Below, piece after piece: positions 51,024-60,253 of a stretch of 64,000 nt of DNA (position 1 is its first letter; the number at the start of each line of letters is the position of its first letter). Source of the stretch: Herpetosiphon gulosus. GTDB taxonomy: Bacteria > Chloroflexota > Chloroflexia > Chloroflexales > Herpetosiphonaceae. The translations under genes were made by a program, and so were the position numbers. The notes under the pieces are model-generated. The model made no database searches. It was not told where the DNA came from and saw only the letters and a list, made by a program, of their open reading frames with translations. The stretch covers positions 1 to 64,000 of the forward strand of contig NZ_BAABRU010000002.1 in assembly GCF_039545135.1 (NCBI RefSeq). The letters run 5' to 3'.

Positions 51024-52151
51024 CTAAATCGAGCCAGTTGGTTCTTTAGCTAGTTGGCGGCGTTTGTGGCCAAAGCGAGGCATATTGAAACACAATGGCA
51101 GTGGACGTTCGCCTGTCCAAGGGGCTGGCGGGGCGGTTACTAATTTGGCCAATTCAATCAACACTTGATCGTAATTGACCCGCCAGCCAGCAAAATCGCG
51201 CCAAGCTTGGTCGCGATCTGGCTTTAGCGGCACGCCACTATCAATCAATTCAGCACAAGCTTGATCAAAATCAGCTCGTGTAATGCTAATTGAATCATCG
51301 GCATGCGGCGTGGCATTATAGGGAATCATATACAAATCGGCGATGCGGCGTAGCGCCAAATAGCCCGCCCGAATGCACAAATCGGCATCTGGTTGGCGCG
51401 GGATATCAAGGGTCGAAACTGCCAACGCTGCGGCATCCAATACTGCCGCCGAAGCGGTGATCCACGAGCGATAGGGTTGGGGCGAACGAAAAAATGCCAA
51501 GGCCGCAAAGGTTGTATGGCTCTCCTCTAATTCGGCAAACCATTGCTCCCAAATTGCCCACTGCTCAGGCATGCGCTCCAAATTATGAATTCGCTGATAG
51601 CGCTGGATCATGGTAATTGCCGATGGCGGCGTGCCCGCCCGCACTTCCAGCAAGGTCACGGCTTCTTCGCGCTTGGAAAACGCCCCGTACATCGTTGGCA
51701 GATAAGCAATTAATAAAGCTACAATGCCTAAGCCAACCGTTGCCGCCAAAAAGGCCAAAATTGTTTCAACCGTTGAATCAACTGCTGCAAATCCCAGTGT
51801 CAACATCGACGAGCCACTCAGCAAAAACGCTTTACTCCAAGGATGCTCGCCAACTGCCCAAAACATGCAAGTAAAACCCGCAATCGCTAACACCATCCAA
51901 ACCACTGGAATAATCAGCAAGGCCACTGGAGCATAAAATGCCAGCACCCGATCAGCTTGTTCGTAGTTGTTGATCCGACGCAAACGCACCAAAAAACAGC
52001 CATAGACCAGCCGAAAGGTGGTTCGCGTCAGCCAAACATTATCGCCGCGTGGCAGTACGACCATGCGAATTGCGCTAAACAACGTGAATGCCACAATTAC
52101 CAGCCCGATCAAAAACACCCCAAGATTGATTAATCCCTCAACAATTGTCAT
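51024..52151 (-). CDS. Potassium-channel-like membrane protein with altered pore motif
   Basis: 375 residues from ATG 52151 (GAGGAT upstream). Four hydrophobic segments lie in the first 165 residues. The last two flank SSMLTLGFAAVDSTVETILA, which occupies the place of the two-helix (Ion_trans_2) pore loop. TLGFA replaces the TVGYG filter of K+ channels, so selectivity is uncertain. The cytoplasmic C-terminal 200 residues are helical with no RCK (TrkA-N) motif. It might be a cation channel or a non-conducting relative. Alone on its strand; its stop abuts repeat E. Confidence 0.6.
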   Translation of the reverse strand: MTIVEGLINLGVFLIGLVIVAFTLFSAIRMVVLPRGDNVWLTRTTFRLVYGCFLVRLRRINNYEQADRVLAFYAPVALLIIPVVWMVLAIAGFTCMFWAVGEHPWSKAFLLSGSSMLTLGFAAVDSTVETILAFLAATVGLGIVALLIAYLPTMYGAFSKREEAVTLLEVRAGTPPSAITMIQRYQRIHNLERMPEQWAIWEQWFAELEESHTTFAALAFFRSPQPYRSWITASAAVLDAAALAVSTLDIPRQPDADLCIRAGYLALRRIADLYMIPYNATPHADDSISITRADFDQACAELIDSGVPLKPDRDQAWRDFAGWRVNYDQVLIELAKLVTAPPAPWTGERPLPLCFNMPRFGHKRRQLAKEPTGSI

Positions 52152-52226
52152 AGTATCCTCGATGCTTGCAAGCGCCTTGGAATATTGTATACCTTGAAGA
52201 ATATAGAGCAAAGAACGTAAGAAATG

Positions 52227-52406
52227 GGGATCGGTTGTTAGGGGTTGAGGATCAGGAGTAGGGGCCAGCGGTCAGGGGCTAGGGATCAGGCAATTAGCAT
52301 CAGAAGATAATCAAACAAATCTGTGCTCATCTGTGGCTAAAACTTAACATTCGGGCCCTTCGTGGATCAAAAACTTCTGATCCCTAAAATCTGATTCCTG
52401 ACCCTT
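52227..52406. repeat. Palindromic dispersed repeat, second copy (GGTCAGGGGCTAGGG type)
   Basis: GGTCAGGGGCTAGGGATCAG on the left and CTGATTCCTGACCCTT on the right are imperfect inverted arms. The middle holds AAATCTGTGCTCATCTGTGG and CCTTCGTGGATC words shared with the repeat at 47005-47151. No gene is seen in this gap. Confidence 0.55.
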
Positions 52407-52449
52407 CGCACTTAACCAAAGCTAAACTTGCGAATTGTTAGGCCATGAT

Positions 52450-53463
52450 ATGATGGCAGCTATGATGATTCAGACGTTGAGTGAGCTTTATCCTGATTTA
52501 CGGCGCTTGCGGTTTGGCAGCATTGTTTATGCTTTACTGACCGATACCACTCCCGAAAATCAGCAACATCGCCTAATTCTCGATGCGGCGCTGCGTGAAG
52601 CAGGCAGCCGTGGTTGGCTCACGCCTGAAGTTTTTGGCCGTTTACGCGCTGGCGACGATGCGGTGGTGCTTTCGATTCTCGACGAATTGCTGATTGCCCA
52701 AGCTTTGGATCGCGCTAACTATAGTTTGCAGTTCAATCCACCTGGCGATGGCCGCCACGTTGGTGAATTATTGATCGAGCGTGGCGATCTGCGCTCGTTC
52801 ATCGAAGTAAAGTCGTTGCTTCCAGCTGAGGCAGTGGTTTTAGCCCAAACCACCTTGGCTCGTCTGCGCGATTTAGCGAGCACGATTCCTCTGGCTGCCC
52901 GTTTGACGCTGGAAATCACCCATCATCCCAATAGCGGCATTAGCCATCGTGAGGTGCGGCGCTATCTGCATGTTGCCGCCGAGCAAATGCTGAGTGGCTG
53001 GACGCACCCCGCCGCCTATACCCATAGCTCGGGCATTTATCTGCGGCCTATTGCCTGCCAACCCTTGCTCGAAGCCGAACATTTAGAGATTGAGCTGTAT
53101 CAAGAGGAATACCCAGGCTTGGCGCGGCGGGCGCATCGGGCTTGGTGCGACCGTTTATGGCGGGCAATTCGCGGCGGCTATACCCAATTGCCTGCAGGTG
53201 AGCCAGCGGTGATCATCGTGGTTGATCATGCGCAGCCCGCGCCGCCACTTGCAGCTTGGCTTGCGCCCTTGGGCGATATGCTGCGCATGGGTGCACATCA
53301 TCGCTTGAGTGCCGTGATTCGGATTGAACTGGCTAGTTTGCGCACAGGCCAACCCGCACTTACAATCTTTCATAACCCACGGGCCAGCAGCCCGTTGATC
53401 AGCCAGCCAATTCTTGGCCAGCATGAATTGCATATTTCAATGTTGAATCCTGAAACATGGTGA
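52450..53463 (+). CDS. Protein of unknown function upstream of cobalamin adenosyltransferase
   Basis: 337 residues from ATG 52450 (AGG 7 nt upstream; ATG 52462, ATG 52465 and TTG 52435 are alternatives). Soluble, alpha/beta, no signal peptide. A GELLIERGDLRSFIEVKSLL segment has the E-x-K arrangement seen in PD-(D/E)xK nucleases, but no complete active site can be traced, so this is only a hint. It is followed 9 nt later by the cobalamin adenosyltransferase gene and is very likely cotranscribed. I do not recognise the family. Confidence 0.6.
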   Translation: MMAAMMIQTLSELYPDLRRLRFGSIVYALLTDTTPENQQHRLILDAALREAGSRGWLTPEVFGRLRAGDDAVVLSILDELLIAQALDRANYSLQFNPPGDGRHVGELLIERGDLRSFIEVKSLLPAEAVVLAQTTLARLRDLASTIPLAARLTLEITHHPNSGISHREVRRYLHVAAEQMLSGWTHPAAYTHSSGIYLRPIACQPLLEAEHLEIELYQEEYPGLARRAHRAWCDRLWRAIRGGYTQLPAGEPAVIIVVDHAQPAPPLAAWLAPLGDMLRMGAHHRLSAVIRIELASLRTGQPALTIFHNPRASSPLISQPILGQHELHISMLNPETW

Positions 53464-53472
53464 GGAACGAGC

Positions 53473-54036
53473 ATGCCCCGAATAACCAAAGTCTATACGC
53501 GAACTGGCGATAATGGGACAACCGCGCTTGGCGGTGGCCAGCGTGTGCCCAAAGAATCGCTGCGGGTTACTGCATTTGGCACAGTCGATGAGCTTAATTC
53601 CAACTTGGGCGTAGCCTTGGCGGTTGGTGTAAGCGAACGCTTACAAGCACCGCTCCAAGCCATCCAAAACGAGCTATTTCACCTTGGCTCCGACCTGTGT
53701 ATGCTCGAAGAAGATAAACAAAAATGGCCAATTCCTCAAATTGAGGCGCGGCATATCGACGCACTTGAGCAGCTCATGGACGAATTAATGGATACGGTTG
53801 GCCCACTGGAGAATTTTATTCTGCCTGGTGGCTCGCAAACCTCGGCCCATTTGCACGTTGCTCGCACAGTTTGCCGCCGCGCTGAGCGCGATGTGGTCGC
53901 ACTTAGTCGCGAAGAAACCATCGGCAGCTTTGTGATCAAATATCTCAATCGGCTTTCCGATGCCTTGTTTGTAATGGCCCGCTATGAAAATTTTGTGCGC
54001 AATATTCCCGATGTCATTTGGGATAGTCGCGCCTAA
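53473..54036 (+). CDS. pduO: Cob(I)alamin adenosyltransferase, PduO type
   Basis: Transfers adenosyl from ATP to Co(I)-cobalamin to make coenzyme B12. 187 residues. The N-terminal ATP-binding [17 protein letters not shown], the helix [13 protein letters not shown], and the C-terminal [12 protein letters not shown] and [17 protein letters not shown] are diagnostic of the trimeric PduO/MMAB family. GAGGAACGAGC precedes ATG 53473. Second gene of a unit with the unknown gene upstream. Ends just before a palindrome shared with the convergent gene. Confidence 0.94.
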   Translation: MPRITKVYTRTGDNGTTALGGGQRVPKESLRVTAFGTVDELNSNLGVALAVGVSERLQAPLQAIQNELFHLGSDLCMLEEDKQKWPIPQIEARHIDALEQLMDELMDTVGPLENFILPGGSQTSAHLHVARTVCRRAERDVVALSREETIGSFVIKYLNRLSDALFVMARYENFVRNIPDVIWDSRA

Positions 54037-54042
54037 TTTGCC

Positions 54043-54072
54043 AGCCGATCATGATCAACACCATGATCGGCT
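54043..54072. terminator. Hairpin between convergent genes
   Basis: A perfect 11-bp stem (AGCCGATCATG at 54043-54053 with CATGATCGGCT at 54062-54072) surrounds an 8-nt loop. It ends at the stop codon of the convergent gene. No T-run; a bidirectional end signal by position. Confidence 0.55.
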
Positions 54073-54683
54073 TAATTCGACTCAATCTGGTTGCGAATCG
54101 CAGCGTTGAGCCAAGCGCTAAATTGACACATGCGCCAATCGTTACACGGCTCGCATAGCAAATTAAATGCGCCAGCACCAGTTTTTGCCTCATAAATGTG
54201 GAGCTGGTTCACGGCATAGCTAAGCAGATCTGGCGTGGCTGTTAGAGCCAGCAGCATGCGTTTGAGATCAGTTTGTTTAATCAGTTGTGGTTCTAATTCA
54301 TGGATTGAATGATCAAGCAGCTCTAAAACAGCGCTTAGGGCTACCGCCAACAAACAATGTTGCTCGCGATCATACAATAAGGCATGAGTTGGTTGCTCGC
54401 CAAACACATTGCCAAAGGCCAATTGAGGGTTCAACAAACAGGCATCACGTAAATCTTGCACAAAATTCATGTGCCATAAGCCAGCCTCTGCTCGCAGCCA
54501 ACCATCATTGGCTAGCGCAATCAGATGATTGTATTGGGTATGCCACCACCAACATAAAAACCGACCATCCCCATGATAATCCAACAGCGCATCGAAATTC
54601 CAAGCGGCCTGTGGTGGCGGCAGCGGAACTTCAAGCACAATGCCGCCACTGACCAACAAGGCTAGTTCTAAGTTGATAATCAT
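54072..54683 (-). CDS. Protein of unknown function
   Basis: 203 residues with AGGTGACCT before ATG 54683. Predicted soluble and mostly helical, with aromatic clusters (RFLCWWWHTQYNHL) and a C-terminal pair of cysteines in LLCEPCNDWRMCQF that might bind metal. No family recognised. Convergent with the adenosyltransferase gene; no operon partner. The region 54684-54981 to its right holds only a 16-bp palindrome. Confidence 0.6.
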   Translation of the reverse strand: MIINLELALLVSGGIVLEVPLPPPQAAWNFDALLDYHGDGRFLCWWWHTQYNHLIALANDGWLRAEAGLWHMNFVQDLRDACLLNPQLAFGNVFGEQPTHALLYDREQHCLLAVALSAVLELLDHSIHELEPQLIKQTDLKRMLLALTATPDLLSYAVNQLHIYEAKTGAGAFNLLCEPCNDWRMCQFSAWLNAAIRNQIESN

Positions 54684-54895
54684 AGGTCACCTGCGATCAT
54701 TTGCAGGTCAGCGAGCCACCAGTAGTCCGTTAACTGAGCACGCAAAACGAGAATGTTTCGACTACACACAGCCATAGCCTCATCCTTGCAAAAGAACGAA
54801 CCCCAAATCGGTTATCAAATGATCTAGAGCTTTAGGATATAGCTAATTATAGGATGAGCACGCCAAAAAAAATAGCAGGATTTTGGTATTGATCT

Positions 54896-54936
54896 CAACA
54901 AGTTTAAATCATTTGGGCTATGATTTAAACTTGTTG
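54896..54936. repeat. 16-bp perfect palindrome in the gap before the P450 stop
   Basis: The arms CAACAAGTTTAAATCA (54896-54911) and TGATTTAAACTTGTTG (54921-54936) are perfectly complementary around a 9-nt loop. They could end the P450 transcript (minus strand), but no T-run follows in that direction. The remaining ~300-bp gap shows nothing else. Confidence 0.5.
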
Positions 54937-54981
54937 ATTAATATTTTTAATTTATTAGGCGATTATGCGACTATTTAACCT

Positions 54982-56133
54982 TTATTCGCTGGTGGTGATC
55001 AGCACTGGCAGGTTTTTCACACCAAAGGTAATGGGGGTAGGAATTGGCTCAAGTTGTGCGTCAGGTTTGATCGTAATCGTTTCGATGCGTTTGAGCATGG
55101 CTTCTAAGGCCAATTTGCCTTCGAGCCGTGCCAATGGCGCTCCCAAACAGTAGTGAATGCCATGGCCAAAAGCAATATGCTGGTTGCCTTTGCGATGAAT
55201 ATCAAATGTATCAGCATCGGGGAATTGGCTTTCGTCACGGTTGGCCGAGCCAATCACCGCCATCACCCGCTGGCCTGCTGGAATGGTCACATCGCCAATT
55301 TGTTGCTCAGTATGAGCGTGACGGGGCATGGCTTTAACTGGCGAATAGTAGCGCAAGGTTTCATCCAACACATTCGGAATCAGGCTGGGGTTGGCGCGTA
55401 ATTCGGCATAAATCGCTGGTTGTTCGCTAAATACCCGTACCGCATTGCCCAACAAATTGGTGGTGGTTTCGTTGCCCGCGACCAACAACAACGCACAAAA
55501 GCCTATCAAATCCATATCCGTAAGTGATTCGCCGTCGATTTGGGCTTTGAGCAAATCGCTAATCAAATCGGCTTGCGGTGCGTTGCGGCGTTGCTCGATC
55601 ATGCCAAATAGGTAAGCTCCAAACTCTTGGTAAATCGGCACAATTTCGCTGATATTGGGATTATTCGACGAGGTGATGATTCGTTCAGTCCAATATTTGA
55701 ATTTATCTTGATCTTCGGTGGGTACGCCCAACATTTCGGCGATCACGGTCATGGGCAGGGGCGTGGCAAAATCGCGAATGAAATCTGGCTCAGTTTGGGC
55801 CAGCATATCATCGAGCAAACGATTGACCAAACCATCGATGCGATCGTGCAATTGCTCAATCATACGTGGAGTAAAAGCCAAATTGACCAACGAGCGCAAC
55901 TGGCGATGGCGCGGCGGATCGGTCATCAACATGCTATTGGCAAACATATTCATGCCATCGCCACGATCGGGCGGAGCCGAGGAGAAGTGTTCGTAATCGG
56001 TCATAACCTGCTTGACATCAGCATAGCGAAAGACCACCCACGAGCCAATCGTTTGATCAAAATAGATCGGATGTTGCTCACGCATGGTTTTAAACCACGG
56101 ATAAGGGTTCAACAGGGATTGCATAAAACTCAC
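54982..56133 (-). CDS. Cytochrome P450
   Basis: Haem monooxygenase of the soluble bacterial (CYP107/109-like) type. 383 residues from GTG 56133, which has AAGGAG 7 nt upstream; an ATG at 56163 is rejected because that site would be inside the gene. The haem ligand is Cys329 in FGHGIHYCLGAPLARLE. The I-helix oxygen-binding motif is LLVAGNETT, and ExxR is in DETLRYY. It needs ferredoxin and reductase partners, which are not nearby. No biosynthetic cluster surrounds it, so the substrate cannot be guessed. Confidence 0.94.
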   Translation of the reverse strand: MSFMQSLLNPYPWFKTMREQHPIYFDQTIGSWVVFRYADVKQVMTDYEHFSSAPPDRGDGMNMFANSMLMTDPPRHRQLRSLVNLAFTPRMIEQLHDRIDGLVNRLLDDMLAQTEPDFIRDFATPLPMTVIAEMLGVPTEDQDKFKYWTERIITSSNNPNISEIVPIYQEFGAYLFGMIEQRRNAPQADLISDLLKAQIDGESLTDMDLIGFCALLLVAGNETTTNLLGNAVRVFSEQPAIYAELRANPSLIPNVLDETLRYYSPVKAMPRHAHTEQQIGDVTIPAGQRVMAVIGSANRDESQFPDADTFDIHRKGNQHIAFGHGIHYCLGAPLARLEGKLALEAMLKRIETITIKPDAQLEPIPTPITFGVKNLPVLITTSE

Positions 56134-56185
56134 GCTGGTTCTCCTTCCGACTGAAAAACACAATCCACATTATTCTACTGCTAGA

Positions 56186-57307
56186 TTATGAAGCTGGCTC
56201 GGCTGGGGTTGAGCCAAGTCGCAACAACGTGGTTGATTGCCACTCGCTGCTCGTGCCCAAGCGCGTTATCAACTTCTTGCCCAGCAATTCGTTACAAGCT
56301 TTTTGAAATTGGGCCTCGGTCAGTTGGCCCAACCAACTTTGACGCAACAGCGTATCGAGCAAATCGCCATAGCTCCACAAACGTGGTTGCTGGCTGGCGA
56401 TAGCGGTTATTGCGGCCACAATCTGGGCATGCTGCTGGCGACGCAGTTGGTTTTTGCTCGGCAAGGCAGGATCGAATAAGCCAATTTGCTGGGGATTGCC
56501 CGCATTTTGCAACAAGGCCTGGGCTTCCGGGTTTTCCAACAATGCCCCTTCAAATTGATACAAACACTGATTGAACGGCAAAACCAACGAGCGATCGCTG
56601 GTCGCGATCAGCAAATCGTAGGCTTTTTGGCCCCATGTGGTATGGATTGTACAGGCTGCTGCCCAGCGCCAACGCGAGCCGCCCAGCTCAGTTAGTTGCT
56701 GAAGATAGAAGGTTTGCAAGGCTGTTAGCATGGTTTCGCTAGGTGATTCGTTCACAATTGTTCGCCAATTGCGGCTAGCAAACAGCTGATCAAGTTGACG
56801 CTCGGTTTGGGTTGGTTGTTGTTCACGCTGCGCTAGCAAATTGGTCAAACCTGCGCGATCAAAGCGTAAGATCAGATCAGTGCGAGCCAAACGGCGTGCC
56901 AATTGATCCAAACCATTGCTGATTGGAATTAAACCAAACGCACCATCTAGGATAATTAGGCTTGGGTTGGCGGCTAATTCGCTGGTTAATTGGGTGAAAT
57001 TAAGCTGATCATGGGGCCAAAATTTGAACTGTTGCTCGCTGGCTTGTTGCCATGCCGCCTGTTGTTCGGGGCTGGTGGTACGTAAGATGATTTGAATTGC
57101 TGCTTTAGTTTGGTTGGCAAGTCGTTGATAATGGATGGCTGCGCCAGCCGTAGCCCAACGCCCACTGCCATAGCGCACAGATCCAGCCTCGCCATCAAAA
57201 ATCACCAAGAGTTGGTGTGGCGAGAGGCTTGGCGTAATCAGCGGGAGATAGGTTTGCACGAGGCTAACTTTGCGTTCAGACCAACGTTGGGCTTGCGATT
57301 GCAGCAT
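56186..57307 (-). CDS. TcmP-like (three-Cys-motif partner) protein, divergent
   Basis: 373 residues. The layout resembles the TcmP family: KVSLVQTYLPLI then LLVIFDGEAGSVRYGSGRW (compare a FDxFAGxGxYxxG pattern), LIILDGAFGLIPI where family members have a DPFG-type motif, LILRFDRAGL, and a C-terminal part with a strand-helix block YDLLIATSDRSLVLPFNQCL. TcmP proteins are typically found beside a three-Cys-motif (Gp37/Gp68, DUF5131) protein, and none is present here. No ribosome site is obvious at ATG 57307. Its biochemical role is not established, and the assignment is by pattern only. Confidence 0.45.
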   Translation of the reverse strand: MLQSQAQRWSERKVSLVQTYLPLITPSLSPHQLLVIFDGEAGSVRYGSGRWATAGAAIHYQRLANQTKAAIQIILRTTSPEQQAAWQQASEQQFKFWPHDQLNFTQLTSELAANPSLIILDGAFGLIPISNGLDQLARRLARTDLILRFDRAGLTNLLAQREQQPTQTERQLDQLFASRNWRTIVNESPSETMLTALQTFYLQQLTELGGSRWRWAAACTIHTTWGQKAYDLLIATSDRSLVLPFNQCLYQFEGALLENPEAQALLQNAGNPQQIGLFDPALPSKNQLRRQQHAQIVAAITAIASQQPRLWSYGDLLDTLLRQSWLGQLTEAQFQKACNELLGKKLITRLGTSSEWQSTTLLRLGSTPAEPAS

Positions 57308-57600
57308 AGGGTTACTCGTAGCAACAAAACCACTTGGCTATATGCTATCACGAGCAAGCCCACTTTGCCTATGGATTTTAATAGTTTTGCTATTTTGGCC
57401 TTCCCTCAACCCAGGCCTTTCAAGCGTGAGGCCAGGGATGCCCAAACAGGGTTCACCCAACGACCTCAGGTTGGTGTCTGGATAGAGCTACTTCAGATCC
57501 GTATCCCAACCAAGGTCGTATGCCAAGCATATCAGCCAGCGCCCACCGTAGTTGCACCACTAAACGCCGCAGAGGAAGCAGGATTGGTGGCTGGGCATGC
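57308..57600. other. Gene-free gap
   Basis: Between the TcmP-like and MOSC genes. A plus-strand frame through this region lacks a ribosome site and known motif. There is an inverted pair (CAGGCCTTTCAAGCGTGAGG near 57413) that may end a transcript. Nothing else recognised. Confidence 0.3.
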
Positions 57601-58260
57601 TTACTGCGCCAAACTTGGAATGATCATTTGAATAATCCGTTTCCAACTAGCAGCAAGTTCGTTTACGCCCAAAAGTTGACGGCCAAAGACTTCATCGCGT
57701 TCGTGATGTAGATGTTGATTGACTTTATGCACCGTAATCGTGGGATGCGGACGCTCGATCAACTCCAGTACAGCGCCAACTTGCACCTCGCCTGCTTGCA
57801 AAACCCGTAGATAAAAGCCACTGCGCAAGGTAGCAACTGTGCGTTGTTGCAAACCGTCGAGGCCAAGCTTGCGATCTTGTTTGGTGCAGGGGTAGCGTGG
57901 CGCACAAATTTGCACAATTGCGCTACCAACCTTGAAACTATCACCAATACACACATCTTGCTCGGTTACATTGTTGAGCGTCCAATTTTCGCCAATGCCA
58001 CTGGCTTGCAACATCGGGTGATCATCGGCTAAGCCATATTCTGCTTGCCAGAGTGGGTAATGGCTAGCGGGCTGGCAACAAACCGCTTTATCTGGGCCGC
58101 CATGGTTTTTGGTGTCGGCCACAGCATCCCCAACATGGCCCAATTGCTCCAAGCGCACTGGCGTGGTGATCGCTTGGCGGCCAATCGCCGACGACCAAGC
58201 GCCTTTGGCATCGTGGTAGGTTTGGGGTTGGCCGATCGCTAAAGTTTCAATCGTAATCAC
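57601..58260 (-). CDS. MOSC domain protein (YiiM-like)
   Basis: 219 residues from GTG 58260, with AGAGGC 4 nt upstream and only 8 nt after the acyl-CoA synthetase stop, so it is probably cotranscribed with it. The MOSC (molybdenum cofactor sulfurase C-terminal) domain occupies about residues 20-170 with NHGGPDKAVCCQPASHY, GIGENWTLNNVTEQDVCIG and the conserved cysteine in CAPRYPCTKQ. YiiM-type proteins bind Mo cofactor and reduce N-hydroxylated substrates. The substrate here is unknown, and the pairing with a fatty-acyl-CoA synthetase is unexplained. Confidence 0.82.
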   Translation of the reverse strand: MITIETLAIGQPQTYHDAKGAWSSAIGRQAITTPVRLEQLGHVGDAVADTKNHGGPDKAVCCQPASHYPLWQAEYGLADDHPMLQASGIGENWTLNNVTEQDVCIGDSFKVGSAIVQICAPRYPCTKQDRKLGLDGLQQRTVATLRSGFYLRVLQAGEVQVGAVLELIERPHPTITVHKVNQHLHHERDEVFGRQLLGVNELAASWKRIIQMIIPSLAQ

Positions 58261-58268
58261 AAAAGCCT

Positions 58269-60053
58269 CTAACGTTTGTACAATTGCTCAAAACTCTTGG
58301 CGAAGCGCTCGTAGATTTGGCGGCGACGAATTTTGAGCGTTGGCGTGAGCAAATCATTTTCAATTGTAAAATCTTCGGGCAAAATTTCATAGGCCTTGAT
58401 TTGCTCAAACGAAGGCAAGCTTGGGTTGATTGTTTGCACTTCGTGTTCAATCGCAGCAACCAATTTAGGATGCTTATGTAAATTCGCATCAACTGGCACA
58501 TGCTCACGATTGGCCCAAGCTGTGACGGCTTCCATATCCAATGTGAACAACGCCACCAAATAGGGGCGGCGATCGCCAAAGACAGCACATTGCGAAATGT
58601 ACGGGCTATTTTTGAAGGCAGCTTCGACGGCTTGCGGCGCAATATTTTTGCCCGATGCGGTAATCAGCAAATCTTTTTTGCGATCAACGATGCTCAAAAA
58701 GCCATCAGCATCGATTTTGCCGATGTCGCCAGTGTGAAACCAACCATCAATCAAGGCTTCGTTGGTCTTTTCAGGGTTGTTGTAGTAGCCAGTTAGAATC
58801 AGATTGCCACGCACGAGCACTTCGCCATCGTCGGCGATTTTGATTTCGTTGCCAGGAAACACCTTGCCAACCGTGCCCAGCCGATAATCATCGGGGCGAT
58901 TGGCAGTTACCGCAGCAGAAGTTTCGGTCAAGCCCCACCCTTCGAGCAACAGCACGCCCGCGCCGTTGAAAAATTCCAAAATTTCGATGTCGAGCGGAGC
59001 GCCGCCAGTAATTGCATAGCGAATATTGCCACCCAACAAGTTGCGAACTTTGGTAAACACCAAGCGATCAGCCAAGGCATATTTCAGCTTGAATGCTGCC
59101 GGAACCGCTGCTTTTTGGCCTTTGTAGCGGCTCATTTGGCGAGCAATGCCGAGTGCCCAGGCAAAAATCCGTTTGCGAATTGGGCTAGCTTCGGCGCGAG
59201 CCTGTGCGGTGCTGAAAATCTTTTCGTACATGCGTGGGACGCTGAAGAAAAAGGTTGGCTTGATCGCTTGGACATCTTCGAGCACTTGCTTGATCGATTC
59301 GATGATTGCGGTGTTGAGGCCATTATCGACCCCACACATATGCTGCAAGCGGCCAAAAATATGGGCGGCGGGCAAAAACAAGACATCATCATCGCCAGCT
59401 TGCATGGCCATGGTCGTGCGAATCGCGGTTAGTTCGCCGAGCAAGGCCCGATGCGCCAACATTGCGCCTTTAGGATTGCCAGTTGTACCCGAGGTATACA
59501 CAATTGTCGCCAAATCTTCTGGCTCGATTTGTTGGGCGCAGTTGGTAGCAAAGACCTCTTGGGCGGTAGAATCGCTGGTGGCCATGCGTCGCAAACTGGT
59601 CAGTGACAAAATCCATGGGTCGTCGCTGGGCAAATCGCGGCCATCAAAAATAATCACTCGTTCGATATGCTCAAGCTGTGAACGGACTTTTTGCAATTTA
59701 TCGTATTGCTCGCGATTTTCGATCAGCAAGAATTTGAGGTCGGCATCTTGAGCGATAAAGGCCACCGTATCGGCCATCAACGAGGGATAAATTGAAACTG
59801 GCACAGCCCCTGAACAGACCAACGCCCAATCCGATTCGACCCAATCGACACTGGTATTGGACATAATGCCCACGCGATCGCCTTTTTGCAGCCCCAACTG
59901 TTGAAAACCAGCCATCAACTGATAGACATGGCGTTGATGTTCGGCGTTGGTGCAGGTAATCCATTCGCCATTACGGCGAGTTCGCCAGCGATTGAGATGG
60001 GCAAAGGCTTGTGAACGCTCGCGAAACAACTCACCCAGATTACGAAATGACAT
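58269..60053 (-). CDS. Long-chain acyl-CoA synthetase (AMP-binding)
   Basis: Activates fatty acids to acyl-CoA via acyl-AMP. 594 residues. The P-loop is YTSGTTGNPKGAML (about 190-203), followed by WGLTETSAAV, the adenylate motif GWFHTGDIGKID and the catalytic C-terminal lysine region KNIAPQAVE. Length and the FACS-type tail match long-chain (FadD15/AcsL) enzymes. GGAGG lies 6 nt before ATG 60053. First gene of a two-gene unit with the MOSC gene. Preceded by repeat copy F. Confidence 0.93.
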   Translation of the reverse strand: MSFRNLGELFRERSQAFAHLNRWRTRRNGEWITCTNAEHQRHVYQLMAGFQQLGLQKGDRVGIMSNTSVDWVESDWALVCSGAVPVSIYPSLMADTVAFIAQDADLKFLLIENREQYDKLQKVRSQLEHIERVIIFDGRDLPSDDPWILSLTSLRRMATSDSTAQEVFATNCAQQIEPEDLATIVYTSGTTGNPKGAMLAHRALLGELTAIRTTMAMQAGDDDVLFLPAAHIFGRLQHMCGVDNGLNTAIIESIKQVLEDVQAIKPTFFFSVPRMYEKIFSTAQARAEASPIRKRIFAWALGIARQMSRYKGQKAAVPAAFKLKYALADRLVFTKVRNLLGGNIRYAITGGAPLDIEILEFFNGAGVLLLEGWGLTETSAAVTANRPDDYRLGTVGKVFPGNEIKIADDGEVLVRGNLILTGYYNNPEKTNEALIDGWFHTGDIGKIDADGFLSIVDRKKDLLITASGKNIAPQAVEAAFKNSPYISQCAVFGDRRPYLVALFTLDMEAVTAWANREHVPVDANLHKHPKLVAAIEHEVQTINPSLPSFEQIKAYEILPEDFTIENDLLTPTLKIRRRQIYERFAKSFEQLYKR

Positions 60054-60142
60054 TGGCTACCTCCAAGACCTTTGCAACAATTCAACGGCGAACGACAACG
60101 GCTGTGGTTAGCTAGCTAGTTGGAGAGTAAAGTGTAGATTGA

Positions 60143-60244
60143 TCCCTCACCCCAACCCCTCTCCCACTGCGGTGGGAGAGGGGCTTTTAGCCTAGCGGTT
60201 CCCCCTCGCCTCACTCTGCGGGAGAGGGGGCTAGGGGTGAGGGA
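60143..60244. repeat. Core-only copy F of the GC-rich palindromic repeat
   Basis: CCCTCACCCCAACCCCTCTC ... GGGGCTAGGGGTGAGGGA repeats the palindromic core of the MITE family without its terminal repeats. It lies between two genes on the minus strand. Confidence 0.6.
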
Positions 60245-60253
60245 TTCGCTTAA

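Noticed and set aside
57092-57631. Plus-strand 179-codon frame
   Set aside because: Antisense to the TcmP-like gene for much of its length, no ribosome site and no recognisable motif.
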